Of a stretch of DNA of 39,713 bases, positions 15,951-22,990 are shown one piece after another. The position numbers and the translations under genes were made by a program. Below the pieces are notes generated by a model that was given only the letters and a program-made list of their open reading frames with translations, ran no database searches and was not told the origin of the DNA. Each line of letters starts with the position of its first letter. Position 1 is the stretch's first letter. Where the stretch lies: contig SUZS01000024.1 of NCBI GenBank assembly GCA_015059785.1, positions 1-39,713 on the forward strand, read 5' to 3'. The stretch comes from Rikenellaceae bacterium (GTDB lineage Bacteria > Bacteroidota > Bacteroidia > Bacteroidales > Rikenellaceae).

Positions 15951-17078
15951 TTATTTGGTATATAGGCGGTAGATACAGGTGTGGCGATACTCCTCATCGG
16001 GGCGAAGCACTACGCTTGGGAAGTTTTCGTGGTTTGGAGCATCTGGATAACGCTGAGTCTCAAAGACTACGCTCTCACGGAAGGATAGAGGCTTGCCATA
16101 CTTGCCCGTATAACTACCGTCAAAGAAGTTACCGCTATAGAACTGCAACGCTATTTGGTCGGTCAGCACATCCATAGCGCGACCCGACTGTGGCTCATAG
16201 AGGGTCAGCACCCGTACCACCTCGCCATCGTCTGCTCGGCTCAGCACCCAGTTCATATCGTAGCCGCGACCTGCAGCAAGCTGCTCGTCAGAGCTGTCAA
16301 TCATATCGCCAATGGCGTGAGCAGTTCTAAAGTCGTAAGCTGTGCCAGCCACAGGGCGTATCTCTCCCGTAGGGATAAGGTTTTCGTCTGTAGGGGTAAT
16401 ACTATCGGCATCAATCTGCAATATGTGGTCGGTAATAGTGCCACCAGCCTCGCCCTTGAGGTTGAAGAATGAGTGGTGCGAGAGGTTTACAACCGTAGTC
16501 TTGTCGGTCTTGGCGCTATAGTCCACGCGAAACTCATTCTCTGGAGTCAGGGTATAGGTCATCGTAATATCGAGGTTGCCAGGGAAGCCATCCTGCCCAT
16601 CAGGGGCGATGTAGTGGAGGACAATGGCACTCTCTGCCACGCTGACAACATCCCACACCACCATATCAAGACCCTTGTCGCCACCGTGCAGTGTCTGACC
16701 GTTGTTGTTCTTGGGAGTGGTGTACTCCGTTCCCTCAAGGGTAAACTTACCCGCGCCAATGCGGTTTGCCACTCTTCCAACTACAGAGCCCAGGAAACGC
16801 TCGCCACTATTATTTATATATCGGTCTATGTTCTGATATCCCAGTACAATATCCGCCATATTACCCTCGCGGTCGGGTGCCCAGAGAGATACTACGCGCG
16901 CACCGAATGAGGTCACTTGCATCGTAAGAGTGCCGTTGGTAAGGGTGTAGAGGTCCGTTGTCTTGCCCTCTACCGTTGTGCGGAAATCCTCAGCCTTCAT
17001 AAGGTTTAGGCTCTGTGTTGAGCTGTTGCAGCAGCCGACAAAGAGCAGTGCTGCGGCTAAAAAGTAGGTTAGTCTCAT
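15951..17078 (-). CDS. galM: Aldose 1-epimerase (mutarotase) lipoprotein
   Basis: The 375-residue protein starts with a type II signal peptide and lipobox LFVGC (Cys16), so it is exported and membrane-anchored, unlike cytoplasmic GalM of E. coli. The mutarotase fold shows the catalytic His pair in GQTLHGG (His131) and NLSHHSFFNL (His202), and the base in VVFETQRYPDAPNH (Glu340). It interconverts alpha and beta anomers of free aldoses, here probably in the periplasm. Its start overlaps the stop of the upstream glycosyltransferase gene by 4 nt (ATGA), and asnA follows, indicating co-transcription. Confidence 0.9.
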   Translation of the reverse strand: MRLTYFLAAALLFVGCCNSSTQSLNLMKAEDFRTTVEGKTTDLYTLTNGTLTMQVTSFGARVVSLWAPDREGNMADIVLGYQNIDRYINNSGERFLGSVVGRVANRIGAGKFTLEGTEYTTPKNNNGQTLHGGDKGLDMVVWDVVSVAESAIVLHYIAPDGQDGFPGNLDITMTYTLTPENEFRVDYSAKTDKTTVVNLSHHSFFNLKGEAGGTITDHILQIDADSITPTDENLIPTGEIRPVAGTAYDFRTAHAIGDMIDSSDEQLAAGRGYDMNWVLSRADDGEVVRVLTLYEPQSGRAMDVLTDQIALQFYSGNFFDGSYTGKYGKPLSFRESVVFETQRYPDAPNHENFPSVVLRPDEEYRHTCIYRLYTK

Positions 17079-17968
17079 AGTTGTTTTACTCCTTTATATA
17101 TTCCTTTTCTCATTCGTATAAGATACTGAGCCTTTGGCAGTTGAAAGGTCAGTGTATAGAGAGCTGCCAAGATGTAGGTCACAACCATCTTCTGTCGCTC
17201 GGTGGCTATAAGCCCTCTCAAATTATCAGTGCGCATAGCCTTGCTTACGCCGATATTGTAGCAGAGGCGGTCAAAGTACTGGTCAGTAAGTTTCTCGGCA
17301 GGGATGTAGTGCTCTATGGCCGCATTTGGCACAAAGAAGATGTCATAGCCCCTCTCCCTGATGCGGGCAAAGAGGTCGTTCTCCTCGCCACCCATAAGGC
17401 TCGCTCCATTGCGCCCTAACTGGGGATTAAACATCCCTACAGCATCAAAAATCTCACGGCGGAACGCCATATTACCACCCGCAGGAACGCGGTTTTTCGG
17501 AAAGAGCGTCACAGCAATATCAAGGTCCAGGGTGTTGGCAATCATCCGCTCCGTATAGTGCGACATCCAGCGGGGACGACCACTCTCAAAAACGGCACGC
17601 ACAGCCCCTCCTGCAGCCATAGCCTGCGGAAAGGAGTCAAAGAAGGCAATGTAGCTCTCAACAAAGCTCTCTTCCAGTGTCTCGTCGTCATCCACAATGG
17701 CGATATAGTGACCCACCGAGGAGGTTATACCGCAGTTGCGGGCATTAGAGAGCCCCTGCTTAACTTCGGTAACAAGTCTCAGGTTAAAGCCCTCATTCTC
17801 AGAGGCAAAGCGGGCAAAGTCCTCTACGGTACTGTCCGACGAGTTGTTGTTCACAACGACGCACTCCCACAGCTCTTTAGGGGCCGTTTGGCTCACCACA
17901 GAGCCGAGCAGGCGCAGTAGACTTTCACTTCGGTTGTAGGTGGCAATTATGAGTGATAATTTTTTCAT
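17075..17968 (-). CDS. Family 2 glycosyltransferase
   Basis: The 297-residue protein is a GT-A fold family 2 glycosyltransferase. It opens with LSLIIATYNRSESL, has the metal/nucleotide-sugar motif VDDD (Asp93-95) and an acceptor-side GGEEND motif. A C-terminal segment (YILAALYTLTFQ) may be membrane-associated. Such enzymes build surface polysaccharides or glycoproteins on the cytoplasmic face. It is the first gene of the minus-strand unit with galM and asnA. The sugar donor and acceptor are unknown. Confidence 0.9.
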   Translation of the reverse strand: MKKLSLIIATYNRSESLLRLLGSVVSQTAPKELWECVVVNNNSSDSTVEDFARFASENEGFNLRLVTEVKQGLSNARNCGITSSVGHYIAIVDDDETLEESFVESYIAFFDSFPQAMAAGGAVRAVFESGRPRWMSHYTERMIANTLDLDIAVTLFPKNRVPAGGNMAFRREIFDAVGMFNPQLGRNGASLMGGEENDLFARIRERGYDIFFVPNAAIEHYIPAEKLTDQYFDRLCYNIGVSKAMRTDNLRGLIATERQKMVVTYILAALYTLTFQLPKAQYLIRMRKGIYKGVKQL

Positions 17969-17972
17969 ATAG

Positions 17973-17980
17973 CAAAGTTA
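17973..17980 (-). promoter_or_regulatory. Possible -7 element for the minus-strand unit
   Basis: TAACTTTG on the minus strand lies only 4 nt from the glycosyltransferase ATG, so transcription from it would give a leaderless message. No clear -33 TTTG is seen at the right distance, so this may be coincidence. Confidence 0.35.
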
Positions 17981-18002
17981 CTATTTTTTGCGGAATTTTT
18001 CC

Positions 18003-18010
18003 TATCTTTG
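18003..18010 (+). promoter_or_regulatory. -7 element of the esterase pair
   Basis: TATCTTTG matches the Bacteroidota -7 motif and lies 30 nt before the ATG at 18041. A good -33 TTTG at 18-20 nt is missing, although TTTG occurs closer (17987-17990). Confidence 0.5.
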
Positions 18011-18040
18011 GGTAATTTTAATCAATAAAACGACTGCAAA

Positions 18041-19336
18041 ATGAAAAAACTCGCTATCTATCTGATGTTTATCCTCTGTGGAGCATCATTTGTTGTGGCA
18101 GCACCGCCACGCACATCCTTTGTCAAAGTTACCGTAACGCCCGACCACGCCGACTGGTGCTACAACTGCGGCGAGAAGCCTCTGTTCAATGTAACTGTTA
18201 CCGACTGCAGCAACGCCCCTATAAAGGATGCGCAAATCTACTATGAGATTTCGGAGGATTTTCTCGAGCCTCTTGAGAAGGGCGACAAGACCCTTGCTGA
18301 CGGCACTATCTCCTTTACGGGTCACACGATGAAAAAGCCTGGTTTCCTTCGCTGCCGCGTATGGGCAAAGGTTGGTGGCAAAAAGTACGACGAGTGCGCT
18401 ACAGCAGCCTTTGAGAAGGAAAAAATCGAGCCAAAGACCATTATGCCAAAGGACTTTGAGGCCTTCTGGCGTGCCGAGATAGAGAAGAATCAGAAGATTG
18501 ATATGCTGCCACAGCTTGACCTTGTGCCAGAGAAGTGCACACCAAAGGTTAAGGTCTACTCAGCATCTTTCCAGAGTTTTAGCAAGGGTTCCCGCATCTA
18601 TGGAACTCTCTGTGTACCGGCGTCTTACGATGGCAAATGCCCTGCAATACTTATTGTCCCAGGTGCTGGCTGCCGCTCTCGCAAGGGTTACTATACCGAG
18701 GCAGAGAAGGGCTTTGTGACCTTTGAGGTGGGCATCCACGGCATACCTACCGTTCTTGCGGACGAGCGCATATATGAGACCCTCAAGCAGGGCTCACTGC
18801 AAAACTACCCGTCAGCAAATGTTGACGACAAGGATAAGTACTACTACAAGCGCGTCTTTGTATCTTGTGCTCGCGCTGTCGATTTTCTCGCATCGCTTGA
18901 CTTTGTAGATGCTGAGCGCATAGGTGTTATGGGTGGTAGTCAGGGTGGCGCACTCACCATTACAACATCATACCTCAACCCTAAGGTTAAGGCTGGCGCA
19001 GCCTTCTATCCCGCTATGTGCGACCTTACAGGCTACCTCCACGACCAGGGAAATGCTTGGCCTTACCTGTTCAAAAACAAGAAGCTCGCAACCAAAGAGC
19101 GACTTGAGACAGTCAAGTACTACGATGTTGTAAACTTCGCACGCGGCGTTCAGCAGCCTATGTGGGTATCATACGGATATAACGACCTTGTGGTCTGCCC
19201 TACATCTATTCAGGGTGCGATAAACCAGATGCCTGTAGCACCAGAGGTGATGATTGTTCCGCAGTCGCGCCACTGGACATACCCAGAGCAGGACAACGCC
19301 CGCTCAGAGTGGATGATGAAACAATTAACAAAATAG
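18041..19336 (+). CDS. Secreted acetylxylan esterase / cephalosporin-C deacetylase-like (CE7-like)
   Basis: The 431-residue protein has a signal peptide (cleavage near VVAA, residue 20), an N-terminal beta-sandwich of about 100 residues and an alpha/beta hydrolase domain. The catalytic triad is visible as GGSQGG (Ser300), YGYNDLV (Asp382) and PQSRHW (His411). The order and spacing match the AXE1/CE7 family, which removes acetyl groups from xylo-oligosaccharides and related substrates. The extra N-terminal domain is common in Bacteroidota members. A second secreted esterase follows 6 nt downstream. The natural substrate is not known. Confidence 0.85.
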   Translation: MKKLAIYLMFILCGASFVVAAPPRTSFVKVTVTPDHADWCYNCGEKPLFNVTVTDCSNAPIKDAQIYYEISEDFLEPLEKGDKTLADGTISFTGHTMKKPGFLRCRVWAKVGGKKYDECATAAFEKEKIEPKTIMPKDFEAFWRAEIEKNQKIDMLPQLDLVPEKCTPKVKVYSASFQSFSKGSRIYGTLCVPASYDGKCPAILIVPGAGCRSRKGYYTEAEKGFVTFEVGIHGIPTVLADERIYETLKQGSLQNYPSANVDDKDKYYYKRVFVSCARAVDFLASLDFVDAERIGVMGGSQGGALTITTSYLNPKVKAGAAFYPAMCDLTGYLHDQGNAWPYLFKNKKLATKERLETVKYYDVVNFARGVQQPMWVSYGYNDLVVCPTSIQGAINQMPVAPEVMIVPQSRHWTYPEQDNARSEWMMKQLTK

Positions 19337-19342
19337 CAGATT

Positions 19343-20218
19343 ATGAGAAAGTTAGCACTATTACTGGTGGCGATGTTTGCCTTTACAGCTATCGCTACAG
19401 CCGACAACAAGGGCACTGGAACCCTTACCGAGCACACCTTTAAGCACAAGGGTGTTGAGTACACCTATTGGCTCTACAAGCCACAGAACCTACCTGAGGG
19501 CGCACCGCTGATTATGGCATTTCACGGCTATGGCAGCCGCAACATCCCCTCTGTAGGCTACGGTTTCCACCCAGTGGCTGACGAGCACGGCTTTGCTGTC
19601 TGCTACCCTAAAGGCCCTAAGGACAACAAGGGAAAGCACTGCTGGGCAGTGGGTTACGACTTCCACTTTGCCGAGGGCTGGGAGCGTGACGATGTAGGAT
19701 TTGCCGTTCGCCTTGTCAAGCACTTGCAGAAGAAGCACGGCTTTTCAAAGCACAATGTATTCGCTACAGGACACTCAAATGGTGGCGAGATGAGCTACCT
19801 GCTCGCCTATAAGGCATCAGACACCTTCGCCGCAGTGGCACCAATCTCCGGCCTCACTATGGAGTGGATGTACCGAGAGCTTGAGGCTAAACGCCCCGTG
19901 CCAGTTATGGAGGTACACGGAACAGAGGATAAGACCTCTAAGTGGAACAGCAACCTGAGTAAGGTTGATAAGTGGGGCCCATATATCGCCGTACCACGCG
20001 CTGTAGGCTACTGGGCAGCCGTAAACCGCTGTACACACGAGGTTACCGAGGAGCTGCCCGTTCTTCGTAATAAGGTCGTTGCCCACCGCTATGTCGGAGG
20101 CGTAAACGGCAACGAGGTGTGGCTCTATGAGGTCATCGGCGGAAAGCATTCGTGGGCGGAGAAGGATATGAACACCGCCGCCGAAATCTGGAAGTTCTTC
20201 AGCAAGTATATCAAGTAG
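19343..20218 (+). CDS. Secreted esterase of the PHB-depolymerase/LpqC type (CE1-like)
   Basis: The 291-residue protein has a signal peptide (about 1-20). Its alpha/beta hydrolase core opens with PLIMAFHGYGS and has the nucleophile in GHSNGG (Ser145) and a C-terminal His in GGKHSW. This arrangement is typical of the PHB depolymerase/feruloyl esterase-like group. Together with the CE7-like neighbour it may strip acyl groups from plant or host polysaccharides outside the cytoplasm; that is inference from co-location. The two genes form a short plus-strand unit. Confidence 0.85.
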   Translation: MRKLALLLVAMFAFTAIATADNKGTGTLTEHTFKHKGVEYTYWLYKPQNLPEGAPLIMAFHGYGSRNIPSVGYGFHPVADEHGFAVCYPKGPKDNKGKHCWAVGYDFHFAEGWERDDVGFAVRLVKHLQKKHGFSKHNVFATGHSNGGEMSYLLAYKASDTFAAVAPISGLTMEWMYRELEAKRPVPVMEVHGTEDKTSKWNSNLSKVDKWGPYIAVPRAVGYWAAVNRCTHEVTEELPVLRNKVVAHRYVGGVNGNEVWLYEVIGGKHSWAEKDMNTAAEIWKFFSKYIK

Positions 20219-20235
20219 CAGCCATTACACTGCGA

Positions 20236-20341
20236 CTTTCAGACAGCAAAGCTGTTGTCACGCGAAACGGAACACGCCTATACAAGCGAGCTTGTAGGCT
20301 GTTCCATTTCCCGTAACACCTACTTCGTAGGTATCTGAAAG
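20236..20341. repeat. Cloverleaf-like compound palindrome, copy 1
   Basis: An outer stem CTTTCAGA/TCTGAAAG (20236-20243, 20334-20341) encloses three hairpins: ACAGC/GCTGT (20243-20255), a long imperfect arm from CGCGAAACGGAACA (20261-20274) to TGTTCCATTTCCCG (20300-20313) tipped by CAAGCgaGCTTG, and ACCTAC/GTAGGT (20318-20332). The same four-stem plan with different sequence occurs at 39475-39586. It follows the esterase stop codon by 17 nt and may act in 3' end formation or be a small mobile palindrome. Confidence 0.75.
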
Positions 20342-20582
20342 CCGAGAACAGGCTGATATACAGTATAGTATAAAATATTGACATTCCCTCCAAACCTCCC
20401 TTTAATCCACCTAAAGGTGGCTTTTCCTCCTTCGCGCCTCGGCATAGTTCAAGCGAGCTTGACTCTGCTCTCGGCTTGGCGTCGGTTGACAAAGGGGGAC
20501 TTGGTCGTCATAGCGGGCAGAGAAATCTGCCCACTTCTCCTCCGAGGTGCGCGAATTACCCTCGGTGGCTTGCTACGCAGAA
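20342..20582. repeat. Repeat-rich intergenic DNA with an inverted GCCGAGAGCA unit
   Basis: No gene is seen. A hairpin CCACCtaaaGGTGG followed by CTTTTCC lies near 20408-20425. The minus strand of 20434-20480 carries AAGCCGAGAGCAGAG, a hairpin tipped AAGCtcGCTT, and TGCCGAGGCG, i.e. the unit of 14712-14894 in inverse orientation. GGGCAGA/TCTGCCC pair at 20515-20532. The stretch ends in GCTACGCAGAAC (20572-20583), the inverse of the CTGCGTAGC boundary. Confidence 0.65.
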
Positions 20583-20680
20583 CAGAGAATTTAGGGAATT
20601 TAAGGAATTTAGGGAAGTTAGTGATTTTTCCTTAAGTTCCCTAATCTCCTTAATCTCCCTAATCTCCTTATACTCTCTGT
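20583..20680. repeat. AATTTAGGG/CCTTAATCTCC array, inverted copy
   Basis: Iterated GAATTTAGGG units on the left and AATCTCC(C/T)T units on the right are complementary halves of a long imperfect hairpin. It is the reverse complement of the array at 14585-14697 and sits beside the inverted GACCGACC palindrome. Confidence 0.75.
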
Positions 20681-20686
20681 CAAGGA

Positions 20687-20729
20687 GTGACCGACCGACC
20701 AAACCCCTATACTTTCGTCGGTCGGTCAC
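20687..20729. repeat. GACCGACC palindrome, copy 2
   Basis: The same perfect 13-bp stem as at 14543-14584, with a 17-nt loop. Its flanks are those of copy 1 in reversed order, so this copy is inverted relative to copy 1. Confidence 0.9.
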
Positions 20730-20743
20730 CCTCTCAACTCATC

Positions 20744-20956
20744 TCAGAATGGGCAGTCGTCGTCATCGTAGGGGGTGCTATAGTCGTACTCCACATCGTC
20801 GTCATCAAAGGGCGAGGCTTGTGATATCGGACGGAGGTTGTCACTCTGTAACGGTGTAACACTTGTAACAGGTGTAACAGGTGTAACATCGTGTAACGCA
20901 TTGTAACTTGTAACGCTTGTTACACACCCCTGTGACGGCGTGACATTGTGACATTG
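20744..20956 (-). pseudogene. C-terminal gene remnant with an SSB-like acidic tip
   Basis: A minus-strand frame of 70 codons with no start codon is open from an in-frame stop (20957-20959) to TGA (20744-20746). It encodes Val-Thr-Pro repeats (VTPVTPVTSVTP) followed by a tail with two Asp clusters, ending SPFDDDDVEYDY...YDDDDCPF. The DDDDxPF end resembles the C-terminal tip by which bacterial SSB recruits partners, but no OB-fold part is present. It is best read as the 3' remnant of a DNA-metabolism or mobile-element gene. A shorter relative ending in HCPF is at 14517-14528. Confidence 0.5.
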
Positions 20957-20960
20957 TTAC
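20848..20960. repeat. GTAAC iterations (eight direct, two inverted)
   Basis: Eight GTAAC cores occur between 20848 and 20914, mostly spaced 9-10 nt (for example GTAACAGGTGTAAC), followed by two GTTAC cores near 20919 and 20956. On the minus strand they encode the Val-Thr-Pro repeats of the gene remnant, so they may be coding-repeat expansion rather than binding-site iterons. Confidence 0.8.
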
Positions 20961-20968
20961 ACTCTATA

Positions 20969-21060
20969 CTCAGTAAGTAAGGAGTATAGGGAAATTAGTG
21001 AGATTAGCGAAATACTCACTAAATTCACTAACTTCATTAATTACCCTATTGAGTCAGTAG
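20969..21060. repeat. AAATTAGTGAGATTAG hairpin array
   Basis: GGAGTATAGGGAAATTAGTGAG on the left is partly complementary to CTCACTAAATTCAC...TACCC on the right, and the block ends in CCTATTGAGTCAGTAGG, a near-perfect palindrome. It is related to the block at 21118-21223, which is a tandem copy. Confidence 0.65.
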
Positions 21061-21072
21061 GCTAATGGTCAA

Positions 21073-21114
21073 GTGACCGACCGACCAAACCCTATACTTT
21101 CGTCGGTCGGTCAC
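21073..21114. repeat. GACCGACC palindrome, copy 3
   Basis: Stem and loop are as in copy 1 (16-nt CAAACCCTATACTTTC loop), in the same orientation as copy 1. Confidence 0.9.
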
Positions 21115-21117
21115 TCT

Positions 21118-21296
21118 ATACTCAGCTGAGTAAGGAGATTATGGAGATTAGGGAGTTTAGCGAAATACTCACTAAACTCCCTAAATTCCTTAACTTCCTT
21201 AATTTCCCTATTGAGTCAATAGGCTTGGTAATATCAATGCGCTATCAATCATTGATTTATTGAGACTCTATTTTTGAGACTTTGATACTGAGAGGG
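21118..21296. repeat. Second hairpin array and A/T-rich spacer
   Basis: GGAGTTTAG/CTAAACTCC forms a strong stem around CGAAATACTCA (about 21150-21180), within iterated AGGAGATTA and TTCCTTAA units. The block ends in the perfect palindrome CCTATTGA-g-TCAATAGG (21207-21223). The following 70 nt repeat TATCAAT and TTGAGACT motifs; no gene is seen. Confidence 0.65.
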
Positions 21297-21445
21297 GTGA
21301 CCGACCGACGAAAACCCTATACTTTGGTCGGTCGGTCACTCCTTGACAGGGAGTATAAGGAGATTAGGGAGATTAATGAATTTAAGGAAAAATCACTAAA
21401 TTCCCTAACTTCCCTAAATTCCCTAAATTCCCTGTACTGCGTAGC
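21297..21445. repeat. GACCGACC palindrome copy 4 with array and CTGCGTAGC end
   Basis: The palindrome (21297-21339) has a variant 17-nt loop beginning GAAAACCC. It is followed by an AGGGAGATTAA/AAATTCCCT array and GTACTGCGTAGC (21434-21445). The order is identical to 14543-14709. The flippase promoter begins only 16 nt after the unit, so insertion or expansion of this element could affect that operon. Confidence 0.8.
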
Positions 21446-21460
21446 AAAAACCCCCACCAT

Positions 21461-21491
21461 TTTGCAGTTCGCAAAAATTTTACTACCTTTG
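21461..21491 (+). promoter_or_regulatory. Promoter of the flippase-to-amidohydrolase operon
   Basis: TTTG (21461-21464), a 19-nt spacer and TACCTTTG (21484-21491) match the Bacteroidota consensus. The chosen ATG at 21533 lies 41 nt downstream. Confidence 0.8.
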
Positions 21492-21532
21492 CAGCCTATA
21501 TGTGCGTATGCGTATACGCACGGGCGCAGATT

Positions 21533-22990
21533 ATGTTAGAGAAGTTAGCAAAGCAGACGGCGATTTATGGCATCAGCACCATTGTAGGCAGGTTTTTGAG
21601 TTACCTGCTTACCCCCTTCTACACCCGTATTTTCGGTGTGGAGACCTACGGCGTGATTACCGATGTCTATGCGCTCATACCCTTTGCCCTTGTGGTGCTT
21701 ACGCTGGGTATGGAGAGTGGTTTTTTCCGCTTTACTGCCAAGGCTGAGGCTGCTGGGGGCGATGTAGAGGGTGCGAAGAGGCGTATCTTCACAACTATGT
21801 GGGGCATTACGACCCTTGCGGCGGTGGTCTTCTTTACGCTTGTGGCGGCGTTTGCCCCTCAGTGTTCTGCCCTTATGGGCGAGGTCTATACCCTTCATCC
21901 TGAGTATGTTGTCGTCGTTGCGGCGATAGTGATGTTTGATGTTGCGGGGTGCATACCCTTCTCGCGCCTTAGGGAGAGTGGCAAGGCATTGACCTTTGTG
22001 AGTTTCAAGCTCGCCAACATCATTATGCAGGTGGGCTTTGCGGTGCTCTTTTGGGCTGTGGGGCTCTTTGAGAGTGACTTTGGCGTGGGCTGGGCCTTTG
22101 TTGCCAACCTTCTTGCCAGTGCCGTGACAACCATTGGCGTAGCCATTTCGGGCAGGGCGATGCCGAAGATACACTGGGCGATGCTTGCGGCAATGTTTGC
22201 ATACTCTCTGCCGCTGCTCATCTCCTCTGTGGCGGGTACGGCGGGCGAGTTTTTGGACCGACAGCTAATAAAATACCTTGTGCCAGAGGGTGCTATGGCT
22301 CAGCTCGGTATCTATGGTGCGATAACCAAGATTGCCGTAGTGATGACCCTCTTCACGCAGATGTACCGACTGGCTGCCGAGCCCTTTTTCCTTGCCAACT
22401 TCCGCAAGGATGAGTTTCAGCAGACCAATGCTGCGGCGATGAAGTACTACATCATTGCCTCGATGATAATTTTCCTCGGCATTGCGCTCTACAGAGACCT
22501 CTTTGCACTTATCGTGGGCAGTAACTTCCGCGAGGGTATCTATATCCTGCCCGTAGTGCTGGGTGCAAATGTACTCAGTGGTGTGTGGCTCAACCTCTCG
22601 TTCTGGTATAAGCGCGAGGAGAAGACATCATACGCCCTCTGGGTCACTCTGTCGGGTCTTGCTGCGAGCGTTGTGGCGGGATATATACTTATTCCAAGGG
22701 CGGGATACTATGGCGCGGCGTGGAGCCGTTTTATTGCCGAGGTGGTTATGGTCGCTGTGAGCCTTACTATGAACCGCATCTGCTACCCTACCCCATACGA
22801 GTTTGGGCGTATTGTGGAGTATGTCGCAGTGGCCCTTGCGCTCTTCTTTGCCACCGAATGGCTTGGCATTGAGAGCATAGCAGTGAGGTATACAGTAAGC
22901 ACAGCGGTGCTTCTGCTCTATATGGCGTATGTTGTTCGCCGCGAGAAGATTGATGTAGTAGCACTTGTAAAAGCAATACTAAGACGATGA
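21533..22990 (+). CDS. Polysaccharide/lipid-linked oligosaccharide flippase-like membrane protein
   Basis: The product is 485 residues from the ATG at 21533. An in-frame ATG at 21500 would add an unlikely Cys/Val-rich extension and lies close to the promoter. The protein is almost entirely transmembrane helices, about 12-14. It begins LAKQTAIYGISTIVGRFLSYLLTPFYTRIF, typical of the Wzx/MATE-like polysaccharide biosynthesis family, with an internal GVWLNLSFWYK stretch common in it. Such proteins flip undecaprenyl-linked saccharides across the inner membrane. No O-antigen cluster surrounds it here. The stop overlaps the holB start by 4 nt. Confidence 0.85.
   Translation: MLEKLAKQTAIYGISTIVGRFLSYLLTPFYTRIFGVETYGVITDVYALIPFALVVLTLGMESGFFRFTAKAEAAGGDVEGAKRRIFTTMWGITTLAAVVFFTLVAAFAPQCSALMGEVYTLHPEYVVVVAAIVMFDVAGCIPFSRLRESGKALTFVSFKLANIIMQVGFAVLFWAVGLFESDFGVGWAFVANLLASAVTTIGVAISGRAMPKIHWAMLAAMFAYSLPLLISSVAGTAGEFLDRQLIKYLVPEGAMAQLGIYGAITKIAVVMTLFTQMYRLAAEPFFLANFRKDEFQQTNAAAMKYYIIASMIIFLGIALYRDLFALIVGSNFREGIYILPVVLGANVLSGVWLNLSFWYKREEKTSYALWVTLSGLAASVVAGYILIPRAGYYGAAWSRFIAEVVMVAVSLTMNRICYPTPYEFGRIVEYVAVALALFFATEWLGIESIAVRYTVSTAVLLLYMAYVVRREKIDVVALVKAILRR

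Noticed and set aside
20476..20859. Plus-strand 127-codon ORF across the repeat region
   Set aside because: It crosses unrelated repeat modules and the antisense of the gene remnant; no protein feature supports it.
21500..21532. Earlier ATG for the flippase gene
   Set aside because: The extra residues (MCVCVYARAQI) are not like the family and the start would lie only 8 nt from the -7 element.
21545..22174. Minus-strand 209-codon ORF inside the flippase gene
   Set aside because: It is antisense to a clear multi-helix membrane protein and its translation is a low-complexity His/Lys/Gly-rich sequence without domains.
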